Of a stretch of DNA of 42,635 nucleotides, positions 15,187-22,769 are shown piece after piece. Numbering within the stretch: position 1 is the first letter of the stretch; the number at the start of each line of letters is the position of its first letter. The stretch comes from Clostridiales bacterium (GTDB lineage Bacteria; Bacillota; Clostridia; Oscillospirales; Oscillospiraceae): NCBI GenBank assembly GCA_019421525.1, contig JAHZFC010000001.1:1-42635 (forward strand), given 5' to 3'. The notes below the pieces were generated by a model. The model was not told the origin of the DNA. It searched no databases and saw only the letters and a list, made by a program, of their open reading frames with translations. The position numbers and the translations under genes are program-made.

Positions 15187-15236
15187 CCGCCCCGCAGGGC
15201 GGGGGGTTCCCCAAAGGGGGACTGGTCCCCCTTTGG
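15187..15236. repeat. Two adjacent perfect palindromes in the head gene gap
   Basis: CCGCCC/GGGCGG around CGCA (15187-15202) is followed by CCAAAGGGGGAC and GTCCCCCTTTGG around TG (15211-15236, 12-bp arms). They fill most of the 122-bp gap between the head-tail connector and head closure genes. No T-run follows on the minus strand, so they are not a standard terminator for the operon; they may stabilise or cut the mRNA, or be REP-like repeats. Confidence 0.7.
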
Positions 15237-15286
15237 AGCCGCGCCGCCGTCAGGCGGTCATGGCGTTTCCGCGGGAACGCCCGCGG

Positions 15287-15625
15287 CTACTCCACCTCCA
15301 AATCCGCAAGCGTCTGCGGATTTGCCGGCTGGCTCAGCTTGAGCTGATTCAGCATCCGCCGGAAAATGGGGTTGTCCACCACGTTGGAGCCCACCACGGC
15401 GGCATCTCGCTGGTCAAAGGCCGCCAGGACCAGGTAGTTGATGCACAGGTCATACCTGGCCCGGGCCGCGCCCTCCTCCGGCTCCTGGATGCCCGCATCC
15501 GCCAGGTACTCCACCGCCCCGTCATAGAGGGCGGGGATCAGGGTCTGCACCTCCGGGTCGTCCGCCAGCTCGGTCAGTTTGCAGTAGGCCAGCAGGCTGG
15601 CCATCCGCTCCTCCGTCAGCGCCAT
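15287..15625 (-). CDS. Head-tail connector protein (gp6-like)
   Basis: This 112-aa all-helical protein fits the small connectors of the HK97 gp6/YqbG type: an N-terminal helix pair (LASLLAYCKLTELADDPEVQTLIPALYDGAVEYL) and NVVDNPIFRRMLNQLKLS. It joins the portal to the closure ring. Its last residues (ANPQTLADLEVE) come from a palindromic repeat shared with two other places in the window, so the C-terminus may have been replaced. Confidence 0.82.
   Translation of the reverse strand: MALTEERMASLLAYCKLTELADDPEVQTLIPALYDGAVEYLADAGIQEPEEGAARARYDLCINYLVLAAFDQRDAAVVGSNVVDNPIFRRMLNQLKLSQPANPQTLADLEVE
15300..15323. repeat. 24-bp palindromic repeat, copy 1
   Basis: AAATCCGCA and TGCGGATTT arms (9 bp) around AGCGTC. 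The same 28-bp block (CC and GC included at the ends) occurs at 30510-30533, and a 2-base variant at 38548-38571. Here it lies in the last codons of the connector gene. Confidence 0.85.
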
Positions 15626-15630
15626 GGCGA

Positions 15631-16866
15631 TCAGCCGGTGGCGGCCAGGGTGCCCACCACCATGCCGTTGTGGACCACCAGGTTGCCGCCCACCATGGCG
15701 TCGCCCAGGATGGTGTACATCCGTTCCACGGCCTTGACGCTCTCATCCACCCGGATGGAGTAGGGCCCAAACAGGCCCAGAAGGTAGTTCATGGGGCTGC
15801 CGTACAGCATGGTCTGGATGGCGCTGGACCCGGCGGTGGAGGCGGACAGGGCGGTGAGGGCGGACACGATGGTGTAGGGTACGAAGTTGCCCCCGTCCTC
15901 GATCATGCCAATATTGGGGTTGCCCGTGTCCGGATGGACCTTGTACACCCGGTTTTTGTCCGCGGTTCCCCGGATCTGGCCGAAGGCCTTCAGGTCCGCC
16001 TTGTTGAGGAACAGCCGGGCGTTGCCCGCGATCTCCTCGTCCCCACCGTAGGCGTAGAAGAGCAGGTCCAGCGTGTTCTCGTTGATGGCCGTGAGGTTCT
16101 CCGTGGCGAAGATCGCGCTGCCCGCCTGGTTCTTGGCGTTTTTCATGCCGTACATGTCCGGAGTGGACTGGCCGTCGCCGTTGACGATGAGCTCGGCCAG
16201 CTTCCGCCGCATGGCCCGCATGGCCATGCCGTAGATCTTGGCGTAGTAGTTGGCCGGGGACAGCCGGGAGATGTTCCGGTCCACATAGTTGGTCACGTTG
16301 ATCTCATAGGGGGCGATCTTGGCCACCCCGAAGGTGGGGTCGGCGGAGGCGGTGCGGGCGGTGCCAGCGTTGGTGGTCACCTTGCCGCCCTTGGCGTCGC
16401 TTTCGGTGATCACATAGGGCTCCAGCAGGGAACCCATGCCCTCCAGATCCTGCACCTGCACCTGGTCCACGATGGAGCTCACAGTGGTCTCCAGGTTGTC
16501 CCGGATGTTGGTCCCTGCCCCGGTGGGCTGCACCAGGGTGCCGGTGCCCAGGGTGATGGACTTGTTCACTCCCCACAGGGCCTTGCGCACCTCGGGCACG
16601 GAGAAGGTCACCTTCTCCCCCTTCATCAGCTGGCTGCCCAGCTCCTCGGCCTTGTCCTTCTCCACCTGGGGGTCGTCCGCCTTTTCCATAAATTTCCGGT
16701 CCCGCTCCTCGATCAGGTCCTGGATGGACTTGATCTCGGTGTTCATGTTGCGGACCTGCTCCATGGCGGAGTTGTAGTCCTCCTGCTTGCCCGCCTTCAG
16801 GGCGGACTCCGCCGCCTCCAGCTGGGCGGCCCGCTGCTGCTTAAGCTCGATCAGTTTGCGTCTCAT
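15631..16866 (-). CDS. Major capsid protein, HK97 fold
   Basis: This 411-aa protein has an N-terminal coiled coil (about residues 1-80) typical of the delta scaffold domain that the protease removes. The capsid body has DNLETTVSSIVDQVQVQDLEGMGSLLEPY, IAPYEINVTNYVDRNISRLSPANYY and a C-terminal LLGLFGPYSIRVDESVK P-domain strand. I chose the ATG at 16866 because GGAGGG lies ahead of it; it overlaps the protease gene by 26 nt. Confidence 0.93.
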   Translation of the reverse strand: MRRKLIELKQQRAAQLEAAESALKAGKQEDYNSAMEQVRNMNTEIKSIQDLIEERDRKFMEKADDPQVEKDKAEELGSQLMKGEKVTFSVPEVRKALWGVNKSITLGTGTLVQPTGAGTNIRDNLETTVSSIVDQVQVQDLEGMGSLLEPYVITESDAKGGKVTTNAGTARTASADPTFGVAKIAPYEINVTNYVDRNISRLSPANYYAKIYGMAMRAMRRKLAELIVNGDGQSTPDMYGMKNAKNQAGSAIFATENLTAINENTLDLLFYAYGGDEEIAGNARLFLNKADLKAFGQIRGTADKNRVYKVHPDTGNPNIGMIEDGGNFVPYTIVSALTALSASTAGSSAIQTMLYGSPMNYLLGLFGPYSIRVDESVKAVERMYTILGDAMVGGNLVVHNGMVVGTLAATG

Positions 16867-17584
16867 CTTCGCATCCCTCCAAAATAAATCGGTTTTTCTC
16901 CAGCTCCAGCAGGGCCTCATCCCGCCAGTCCTGGCTATCGTCTCCGGGGCCTCCCCCCGGTGGGTCTGTGTCCTCGTGCGGCTGGCTTCCGCCGTACCGC
17001 TTGGCCTTGATGATCCCCGCCTCCTTCTGGGCGGGCACTGCCACCAGGCTCACCTCATAGGCGTCCCTGGGGTCATCCAGGTCAAAGTGGCAAACCTGGC
17101 CGTCATACTCCCGGCCGCCGCTGTGCTTGCACAGGGTTTCCAGCTGATTTGCCCCGCAGATGGAGCAGGTCACCCGGGCCACCGCCACCCCTACGGAGCA
17201 CTCCCGGAGCATGCCGCTCTCAATGGCGGCGATGGTCTCCGCCGTGCCCTCCGTCCGGGGCATGTAGCAGCGCAACACCAGCCGGTGGACCTCCCCCTGG
17301 GCCTCCACCTCGGCGGCATATACCCGGGCGGTCTGCACCCCGGCGCTCCACTGATGGTCCTTGAGCACCGGCTTGCCCACATACAACTGGGCCATCTGCT
17401 CCAGACAGGCCACGGTAAACCGCTCGTTGTCCCGGTCCACCTGGTCGTCACAGGCCGCCAGGCGGAAGGTGAACACCTCTTCCGCCGCCAGCGGCCGCAG
17501 GGCCTGGGCATTGATCAGCGCCAGCTCCTTCTCATCCACGGCCACCGATTTCATGATCCGGGCGGCCTTACAAAAATCGCTCAC
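16841..17584 (-). CDS. Prohead protease with a Cys-rich insert
   Basis: This 247-aa protein shows the HK97-type protease triad candidates His77 (KDHQWSAG), Ser130 (ECSVGV) and Glu177 (YEVSLVAVP). Between Ser and Glu lies an insert with Cys140, Cys143, Cys152, His154 and Cys165 that could hold a zinc ion. It matures the capsid. The GTG at 17584 has GGGAG ahead of it and is preferred to a further upstream ATG. The terminator-like RNA element of cassette A ends only ~20 nt before this start, so expression may depend on reading through it. Confidence 0.88.
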   Translation of the reverse strand: MSDFCKAARIMKSVAVDEKELALINAQALRPLAAEEVFTFRLAACDDQVDRDNERFTVACLEQMAQLYVGKPVLKDHQWSAGVQTARVYAAEVEAQGEVHRLVLRCYMPRTEGTAETIAAIESGMLRECSVGVAVARVTCSICGANQLETLCKHSGGREYDGQVCHFDLDDPRDAYEVSLVAVPAQKEAGIIKAKRYGGSQPHEDTDPPGGGPGDDSQDWRDEALLELEKNRFILEGCEDETQTDRA

Positions 17585-17604
17585 GTCCTCACTCCCTTCG
17601 GAAA

Positions 17605-17689
17605 ACAAAAAAGCGCCTGAGACAAGGGCGGGTCTCCCCGTCCTCGGCTCAGGCGCTGGCCCTTTCGGGCTCTGGCTCAGGCTCTATTT
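17605..17689 (-). ncRNA. Conserved RNA element, copy A (leader/terminator)
   Basis: Starting at the TAG stop of the nuclease gene, the minus strand reads AGAGCCTGAGCC, a GCCC-GAAA-GGGC hairpin, AGCGCCTGAGCC, a variable hairpin, then CTCAGGCGCT and TTTTTTG. AGCGCCTGAG pairs perfectly with CTCAGGCGCT (hairpin 17612-17657), giving a terminator. The two near-identical CCTGAGCC repeats could compete for the same partner. The same plan is found at 22675-22769 and 24655-24742. Confidence 0.8.
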
Positions 17690-18316
17690 GTTTTTTCTAA
17701 CAGGTTCGGTCAATGCGCGTTCAACGGGCCAACCGTACACAAAAATCCTTCTTGATATTGTGGCCCGGTGTATACCAGTTATCTCTGCCCATTGTGAAAG
17801 TGTCCGAGTTTCTTTGTTTAAAGTCAGCAATGTATTATTTCGTCTATTGTTTTCTTGTGTTTTAATAGTCGTCCATCTACAGTTTTCTGGTGAATATCCC
17901 TCATTGTTGTCAATCCTGTCTATGGTTAGCCTATCGTCATACCCATTATCATTTGCCCATTCCCGAAACACCGCAAAGTCGCTCCACGCAACACAAACTC
18001 TGATTCCCCTGCCACCATAATTTTCATAATGCGGAGCCTTCGGGTCATTGCATCTGCGATTCATGTCAATCCAAATTGAATATAGGCGGGTTCCCTTCCC
18101 CCCATGCTTTGTTGCTATGACACTCATGCGCCGGGGCAACCCACAACCACAATCAAGCGACTTGCCATCTCGTAGGTTATGCCCATGCCGTATAACAGTT
18201 TTTCCGCAGTCGCACCGGCATATCCATCTGGTATTCCCGAATTTATCGTTCTCCGCTCTCTGTACAACTGTTAGGTTGCCCACTCTTTTCCCAGTTAAAT
18301 CAATTAACCTTGACAT
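17684..18316 (-). CDS. HNH-like homing-type endonuclease, cassette A
   Basis: This 210-aa protein has three parts. Residues 5-60 hold DLTGKRVGNLTVV and Cys33, Cys35, Cys37, Cys56, Cys58, probably a zinc site. Residues ~78-160 hold RLYSIWIDM, YGGRGI and the HNH-like TIDRIDNN..YSPENCRW....N, in which Asp133/Asp136 stand where His often stands. Residues ~172-206 form a NUMOD-like helix-turn-helix (LSQWAEITGIHRATISRR..YGWPVERALTEP). It is probably a homing nuclease or a DNA-binding relative of one. The start overlaps the previous gene by 17 nt, and the stop TAG begins the RNA element. Confidence 0.78.
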   Translation of the reverse strand: MSRLIDLTGKRVGNLTVVQRAENDKFGNTRWICRCDCGKTVIRHGHNLRDGKSLDCGCGLPRRMSVIATKHGGKGTRLYSIWIDMNRRCNDPKAPHYENYGGRGIRVCVAWSDFAVFREWANDNGYDDRLTIDRIDNNEGYSPENCRWTTIKTQENNRRNNTLLTLNKETRTLSQWAEITGIHRATISRRIFVYGWPVERALTEPVRKNK

Positions 18317-18611
18317 CTGCCATCTCCGTCTCCTCATGCTCCGCCAGCCACTTCCGCCGCCGGGCCACATGGGCATCCACGTCCTCAAACTTGGCATAGT
18401 GCTCCGGGTGGGCCAGGCGGCTCTCCAGACACCGTTTCTGCCACTGGTAGTCGCTCATCTGCGGGATGTCCAGGATGGGCACAAAGCCGTGTTTTTGCGT
18501 GGGCTGCAATCCGATCACTCGGAAGTATCGTCCCCCCAGTTCCTGATAGAGACCTCCGTCCATGATGACGGTGCCGGGTATGTCCCCCTCTTTCACATTG
18601 ACGTAGTTCAT
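18300..18611 (-). CDS. Cassette protein X, copy A (unknown function)
   Basis: This 103-aa protein has a beta-rich N-terminal half (VNVKEGDIPGTVIMDGGLYQ, LGGRYFRVIGLQP, GFVPILDIPQMSD) and a charged helical C-terminal half. It is close to the protein at 23398-23709 over its whole length, differing mainly in the middle of the C-terminal helix. It is preceded by AGGAGG that lies inside an inhibitory hairpin, and it overlaps the nuclease gene by 17 nt. No family is recognised. Tight coupling suggests it helps or restrains the nuclease. Confidence 0.72.
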   Translation of the reverse strand: MNYVNVKEGDIPGTVIMDGGLYQELGGRYFRVIGLQPTQKHGFVPILDIPQMSDYQWQKRCLESRLAHPEHYAKFEDVDAHVARRRKWLAEHEETEMADVKVN

Positions 18612-18721
18612 AAAAACCTCCTGTTGATTTCCCCCGGAGGTTATGGCATAATAGATTTACCAAACCTTCGGGTGCGGTGCATAAGGCAATCGGGATTTGC
18701 TTGCGAGGCGGCCCGGTTGTC
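18612..18721 (-). promoter_or_regulatory. Structured leader of protein X, copy A
   Basis: Minus strand, after the RHH stop: a first stem (ATAAG/CTTAT, mismatch, CAA/TTG, mismatch, CGGG/CCCG), a small hairpin ACC-CGAA-GGT, the conserved TAAATCTATT, then AACCTCC pairing with GGAGGTT (18642-18615) so that the ribosome binding site is hidden. The loop holds GGGAAATCA. Cassette B has the same order with compensating base changes. Confidence 0.65.
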
Positions 18722-18898
18722 TTATTTTTTCAGCCTATCATACTGTTCCTGTATGCCCTTCCGCACAATTTCTGAACGAGATAGCTTTTCGACCTCACAA
18801 CAGCTGTCAAGCTTTTCTAAAGTCTCTTTATCCATGCGGACACGAAGCATATAGTCTTTCAGGCTTTCAGTAGGACGGCCCATCTTTTGAGCAGCCAC
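18722..18898 (-). CDS. Ribbon-helix-helix repressor, cassette A
   Basis: This 58-aa protein has the CopG/Arc pattern: a basic GRP motif, strand LRVRMDKET, helix ETLEKLDSCCEVEKLS and helix SRSEIVRKGIQEQYDRL. I chose GTG at 18898, 5 nt after AGGCGGTG; an ATG at 18883 is possible. It probably binds the inverted repeat over its own promoter (18915-18948) and represses the cassette. It is homologous to the protein at 23824-23997, sharing the GRP.ES..K start and the VR.D strand. Confidence 0.78.
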   Translation of the reverse strand: MAAQKMGRPTESLKDYMLRVRMDKETLEKLDSCCEVEKLSRSEIVRKGIQEQYDRLKK

Positions 18899-18914
18899 AT
18901 ATTCACCGCCTTTC

Positions 18915-18957
18915 GTTGCTACATAAGTATAATATCGCTTGTAGCAACAAAAGTCAA
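18915..18957 (-). promoter_or_regulatory. Cassette A promoter with overlapping operator
   Basis: Minus strand -35 TTGACT (18957-18952), 17-bp spacer, -10 TATTAT (18934-18929). GTTGCTACA and TGTAGCAAC (9-bp perfect arms, 16 bp apart, 18915-18948) flank the -10 box. This is a good operator for the RHH protein encoded directly downstream. Confidence 0.8.
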
Positions 18958-18975
18958 GAGGTTTTATGAAATTTT

Positions 18976-20262
18976 TTATTCGCTGGCCGGGCGGCTCTCC
19001 GCCCGGGTGGTGCTCAGCCTCTGGAAGTCCTCCAGCGGCACATAGTTCAGGCTGGCGTAGTGGGTGTCCCCGCCGGGCACCGGGTTCAGGTCCTCCAGGG
19101 CCCGGATGTCGTTCACCGAGAATACCCCCGTCTCCCGCATGTCCTTGTACCATGTCGCCCGGCTGGCGCTGTCCCCCCGCAGTTCGCCCAGGAGGTTGAT
19201 CCGCACCTCCAGCCCCTGGCGCAACTCGCTGTCGGTGAGCAGCTTATAGCTCAGCTCCTCCTCATACTGGGTGACGATGGGGTGGAGGGTGCCCACCACA
19301 TACTCGATGGCGTTCTGTTCGTTGCTGCTGTAACTCTGTTTCCCCTCCTGGAGCTTGTACAGGGGCACCCCGAAGTACCGGGCCAGGTCCTTGACGCTCA
19401 CGTCCTGGCTCTCCACAAACTGGGCGTCCGCGTTGCTCCCGCCCATCGCCTCATAGCTTAACCCGAGGTCAAGAATCGCCACCCGGTGGCTGTTGCTGGG
19501 CCCCATGTGGACCCGCTCCCACTCCTGCCGGATGATATCCCGCTTGGTCACATAGCTCCCGTCTGTGCGCTGGATGGGCTTCCCGTCCGCCCCCTTGGCA
19601 TAGCCGCCGATGTCGGCCTCTGTCTTGAGCACCCCGGAGGGCTGGCCGCCGTTTTGGTAGTAGCTCAGGCCGTACTGCTGCTGGGCCCGGGCGGCCTGGA
19701 TGGTCTCGCTGGCCCGCCGCAGTATGCTGATCCCCACAAGGCCGTCCTTGCTGGCCCCCTTGACGTGGACCATGTCCTCGTTGGGCAGGCGCATGGCCTT
19801 CCCGGTCACCGGGTGGCTCACGTCATACCACACCCGTCCGGCCAGGTCCCGCCAGGGCTGTACCAGCCGCCAAGGCACCGGGATCAGCTCCCGGGGCCGC
19901 CCCGTCCGCTCAGACCGGACGATCCACAGGTACCCGTTGCCCCCCTCCAGGCGGCAGGTCTCCACCAGCTTCTTGGCCACGCTGGGCGCCATGGCCGGAT
20001 TGGCCCGGATATTCAGCAGGTACAGCAGCGGGTGGTCGATCCGCTCCCGGGTCCGGCTGTCAAAGACATAGATGGGCAGCTTGGCCATGGAGTCGCTGAG
20101 GATCTCGATACACCGGTCCACCACGCTCAGCTTCCGGGCGGCCTCATCCGGCACTTCTGTGCCGCCGACCGGATATCCGGCGGCGATCAGGTCCGCCGTG
20201 GTCAGCGCCTTTCCCCGCACCGGCGCCCGGGCCAGGGCCCGCAGCCCCTTGGACAGACTCAT
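18976..20262 (-). CDS. Portal protein, HK97 family
   Basis: This 428-aa protein has the order of HK97-type portals: VDRCIEILSDSMAKLPIYVF near residue 50, EGGNGYLWIVRSERTGRPRELIPV near 110, MVHVKGASKDGLVGISIL near 160 and RYFGVPLYKL near 310. It forms the dodecameric channel for DNA packaging and the neck. The start overlaps the small gene upstream by 4 nt. Cassette A lies between it and the protease, genes that are normally adjacent. Confidence 0.94.
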   Translation of the reverse strand: MSLSKGLRALARAPVRGKALTTADLIAAGYPVGGTEVPDEAARKLSVVDRCIEILSDSMAKLPIYVFDSRTRERIDHPLLYLLNIRANPAMAPSVAKKLVETCRLEGGNGYLWIVRSERTGRPRELIPVPWRLVQPWRDLAGRVWYDVSHPVTGKAMRLPNEDMVHVKGASKDGLVGISILRRASETIQAARAQQQYGLSYYQNGGQPSGVLKTEADIGGYAKGADGKPIQRTDGSYVTKRDIIRQEWERVHMGPSNSHRVAILDLGLSYEAMGGSNADAQFVESQDVSVKDLARYFGVPLYKLQEGKQSYSSNEQNAIEYVVGTLHPIVTQYEEELSYKLLTDSELRQGLEVRINLLGELRGDSASRATWYKDMRETGVFSVNDIRALEDLNPVPGGDTHYASLNYVPLEDFQRLSTTRAESRPASE

Positions 20263-20438
20263 CCGTCATCACCCCCGCTCAGGCTGGACAGCACCGCCCC
20301 GGCCATGGCCAGCACGCCCCCGGTGATGAGGCCCGCCGGAAGATAGATCATCCCGGCCCCCACCGCCACCGCGGCGGCCCCGGCCACCAGCACCAGGTCC
20401 ACGGCGTACCGGGCCAAATTCTTCAGCAGTTTTTTCAT
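20259..20438 (-). CDS. Small hydrophobic protein between TerL and portal
   Basis: This 59-aa protein has a basic start (MKKLLKNLARY) and two hydrophobic segments (about residues 12-32 and 35-52) that could cross the membrane. A GGGGGAATGAT lies ahead of the ATG at 20438. It overlaps the portal start by 4 nt. Its role is unknown; it might be membrane-active, but its place in the packaging operon suggests a head-related function. Confidence 0.65.
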   Translation of the reverse strand: MKKLLKNLARYAVDLVLVAGAAAVAVGAGMIYLPAGLITGGVLAMAGAVLSSLSGGDDG

Positions 20439-20448
20439 ATCATTCCCC

Positions 20449-22182
20449 CTACATGCCCCAGCCCGGCCGGTCCATGGCCGCCGCCAGGTCCGGCTTCTGG
20501 TTCTGCGCCACGATGGCCGTGGCCATACTAATCACCCAGGCCACCGTGATGTCGATGCGGCCAATGCTGCGGTTTTTCATAGGCCGGATGTTTTCGTTGG
20601 CATCCACATAGCAACGTACGTTTCCAAAGCACCATCTGGCCGCTGTCGAATGGACGTGGAGCATCTCGTGGGCCCGGATGAGCCGCTCCAGCTCCTTCAT
20701 GGCCGGGCTCATGTGCATCATGGTCTGTGGGACCTCCACCACCGTCAGCCCCCGCTCGGTCAGGCGCTGGGTCAGCGTCCGGGACAGGTAGGGGTCCACC
20801 CCCAGCATCTCCAGCTGGTAGGTCTCCGCCGCCTGGGCGATGGCCTCCTCCACCTGGGTGTAGTCGATCATGTCCCCGGGGCACAGCTCCAAAAAGCCTG
20901 CCCGAGCCCAGTCCCGATAGGGCACGTGGTCCCGCTGCTCCGCCTCCAGCACCCCCTCCTGGGGCCGCCAGGCCTTCGGCAGGGCCACCCAGGTGTCCAG
21001 CCCCGGCTGGGGCGGGAAGATGAGCACAAAGGCCGTCAGGTCGGTGGTGGTGGACAGGTCCAGCCCGCCATAACACATCTTTCCCGTCAGGGTCTCCCGG
21101 ACCCATTCCTCCCGCTCGGCCTTGGCCGAGGGGCCTATCTGGGTCTTGTCATACAGGGTCAGGGGCAGCCACGAGACATCTTTTGTTGCAATCCATTGGT
21201 TCAAACGGAGCCACCGGAAATTCCGTTCCGCCGCCTCGCTCTGCCGGGCCGCCCGGGCGTCCGCCCGGAACTGCCTGGGCTTGATGGTCACCCCATAGGA
21301 GGGGTTGCACTGCTTCCACAGCTCCTCGTCGTAGATGTCCAGAGCGGCGATCTTGTCCGGGTCGTCCCCGGTCAGGATGCTGATGCCGTACATGATAGGG
21401 CACCACGCCGGGTCGTCCTGGTCCAAGGGCTGCTCCGGCTCCCCCCGGCGCCAGGCCAGCAGACGCCGGCACTTTTCATGGATCTCCCAGCCAATGCTCT
21501 TCCGGTCCGGGTCATCCCCGGCGGTGGTCAGCACGATCACCGCCTGCTGCCGCCGGGCGGCGTCCGATCCGGTGGTGAGCACGTCCCACAGCCGCCGGTT
21601 GGGCTGGGCGTGGAGCTCATCAATCAGGATCGCCGAGAATGAGTAGCCGTGTTTCGTATCGGCGTCGGAGGAGTAGACCTTCATGATCCCCCCGAACCGG
21701 GTTCGGATCTCCCGCACGCTGTCCCGGCACCAGGCCAGGGGCCGGTGGCCCGGCTGGCTCAGGGCGGTGTGCTCCACCATGTACTTGGCGCACTGGTAGA
21801 TGATGTCCGCATTGGTCTTGTCCGCCGCGAAGATACCCACCTGGGGCCGGGCCTCCCCGTCTGCCAGCAGGTGGTGGAGGCCCAGGCCGGCGGCAAATTC
21901 GCTCTTGCCGTTTTTTTTGGCGATCTCATCGTACAAAAAGCGGCGGTAGCGCACCCAGTTGCCGTCGTCATCCAGCACCTGGACGCCGTAAAACTCCCGG
22001 ATGGCCTGCTCCTCCCAGGGCAGGAGGGTAAAGGGCTTTCCCGCCCACTCGTTTTGCCCGAATACCAGCAGGGAGAAAAACCCCATGACCCGGTCCACAG
22101 CCTCCTGGCTGTACCGCAGCTGGGCCCCATCCTCCGGCTTGGGCACCTGGATGTACGGGGTCAGCCTCATCATGTCAGGCAC
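20449..22182 (-). CDS. terL: Terminase large subunit
   Basis: This 577-aa protein has the ATPase motifs of HK97-like terminases: a Walker A-like AKKNGKSEFAAG (about residues 88-99), Walker B SAILIDELHAQ (near 185) and coupling motif VIVLTTAGDD. The nuclease domain shows GGLDLSTTTDLTAFVLIF and MLGVDPYLS. It pumps and cuts the DNA. The GTG at 22182 overlaps the end of TerS by 8 nt. An HNH gene nearby fits a cos-type phage. Confidence 0.95.
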   Translation of the reverse strand: MPDMMRLTPYIQVPKPEDGAQLRYSQEAVDRVMGFFSLLVFGQNEWAGKPFTLLPWEEQAIREFYGVQVLDDDGNWVRYRRFLYDEIAKKNGKSEFAAGLGLHHLLADGEARPQVGIFAADKTNADIIYQCAKYMVEHTALSQPGHRPLAWCRDSVREIRTRFGGIMKVYSSDADTKHGYSFSAILIDELHAQPNRRLWDVLTTGSDAARRQQAVIVLTTAGDDPDRKSIGWEIHEKCRRLLAWRRGEPEQPLDQDDPAWCPIMYGISILTGDDPDKIAALDIYDEELWKQCNPSYGVTIKPRQFRADARAARQSEAAERNFRWLRLNQWIATKDVSWLPLTLYDKTQIGPSAKAEREEWVRETLTGKMCYGGLDLSTTTDLTAFVLIFPPQPGLDTWVALPKAWRPQEGVLEAEQRDHVPYRDWARAGFLELCPGDMIDYTQVEEAIAQAAETYQLEMLGVDPYLSRTLTQRLTERGLTVVEVPQTMMHMSPAMKELERLIRAHEMLHVHSTAARWCFGNVRCYVDANENIRPMKNRSIGRIDITVAWVISMATAIVAQNQKPDLAAAMDRPGWGM

Positions 22183-22660
22183 GCTTCTGGCCTCCCTGGA
22201 TCAGCTGCAGGAAGGGGTTATCCTCTTCCCCCTTCTGTGGGCTGTCCGGCACCACCAGCCGGCACCGGCTGGTCACCGTCAGCCCCATGTCGTTTCCGGC
22301 ATTTCTGGCCTGCTTGAAGTGCCGTTCCTGGATGCGCCCCCAGGCGTCAGCCCCCTCCTGATCCTTCCGGGCCAGGGCCTTGTCCGTCTCCTTCGCCGCG
22401 ACGAGGTACTGGCGCTGGGCGATGAGGTATCGGCCCAGGGTGTCACCGTCCAGGTCGGTATACAGCCCCGCCGCCAGCAGCTTCCTGCCCAGGGCCCGGA
22501 AATCCTTTTTCAGGTCCTCCGGCACCCACTTTGGCACCTTCACCGTCTTGGGGCGCTCCACCTGCACCTCCCCGGCCCGCCGCTGGGCCTCCTCGGTCTT
22601 GGACAGGTGCTTTCGCCCCTTGGCTTTGATCACATCCGTGGGCTGTCTCGGTCCCGGCAT
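22175..22660 (-). CDS. Terminase small subunit, P27 family
   Basis: This 161-aa protein starts MPGPRQPTDVIKAKGRKHLSK and has the helical core typical of P27-type small terminases (VPEDLKKDFRALGRKLLAAGLYTDLDGDTLGRYLIAQRQYLVA). It recognises the packaging site. The start follows GGGGGTGG, about 15-20 nt after the RNA element of cassette B, so cassette transcription and terminase expression are physically linked. Confidence 0.9.
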   Translation of the reverse strand: MPGPRQPTDVIKAKGRKHLSKTEEAQRRAGEVQVERPKTVKVPKWVPEDLKKDFRALGRKLLAAGLYTDLDGDTLGRYLIAQRQYLVAAKETDKALARKDQEGADAWGRIQERHFKQARNAGNDMGLTVTSRCRLVVPDSPQKGEEDNPFLQLIQGGQKRA

Positions 22661-22674
22661 CGTTCCACCCCCTC

Positions 22675-22769
22675 AAACAAAATAACAGCGGCCAGCACCC
22701 TGGTCATACAGTCCTACCTCTGTATGGCTCAGGCGCTGGCCGCTATGGGCTCTGGCTCAGGCTCTATTT
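22675..22769 (-). ncRNA. Conserved RNA element, copy B (leader/terminator)
   Basis: Beginning at the nuclease stop TAG: AGAGCCTGAGCC, a GCC..GGC hairpin, GGCCAGCGCCTGAGCC, an inner hairpin CATACAG/CTGTATG, then GCTGGCCGCT and GTTATTTTGTTT. Here the terminator stem is AGCGGCCAGC with GCTGGCCGCT (22687-22744), so the pairing is kept with different bases from copy A. It lies directly before terS. Confidence 0.8.

Larger units (their letters stand above)
17605..18975 (-). mobile_element. Cassette A: RHH regulator - unknown gene - HNH nuclease - RNA
   Basis: The unit begins directly after the portal stop with AAATTT.ATAA..CCTCTTGACTTTT, also present at the left border of cassette B, and ends in the RNA element. 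In between lie an operator-promoter, a ribbon-helix-helix gene, a structured leader, a 103-aa gene and an HNH-type gene. The cassette at 22675-24080 has the same order and related proteins. No terminal inverted repeats or clear target duplications are visible, so the borders are taken from the end of similarity between the two copies. Confidence 0.7.

Noticed and set aside
18722..19153. Longer frame giving a 143-aa protein upstream of the RHH gene
   Set aside because: It would run back over the cassette promoter, the operator and the end of the portal gene. The GTG at 18898 has a proper binding site and gives a normal RHH length.
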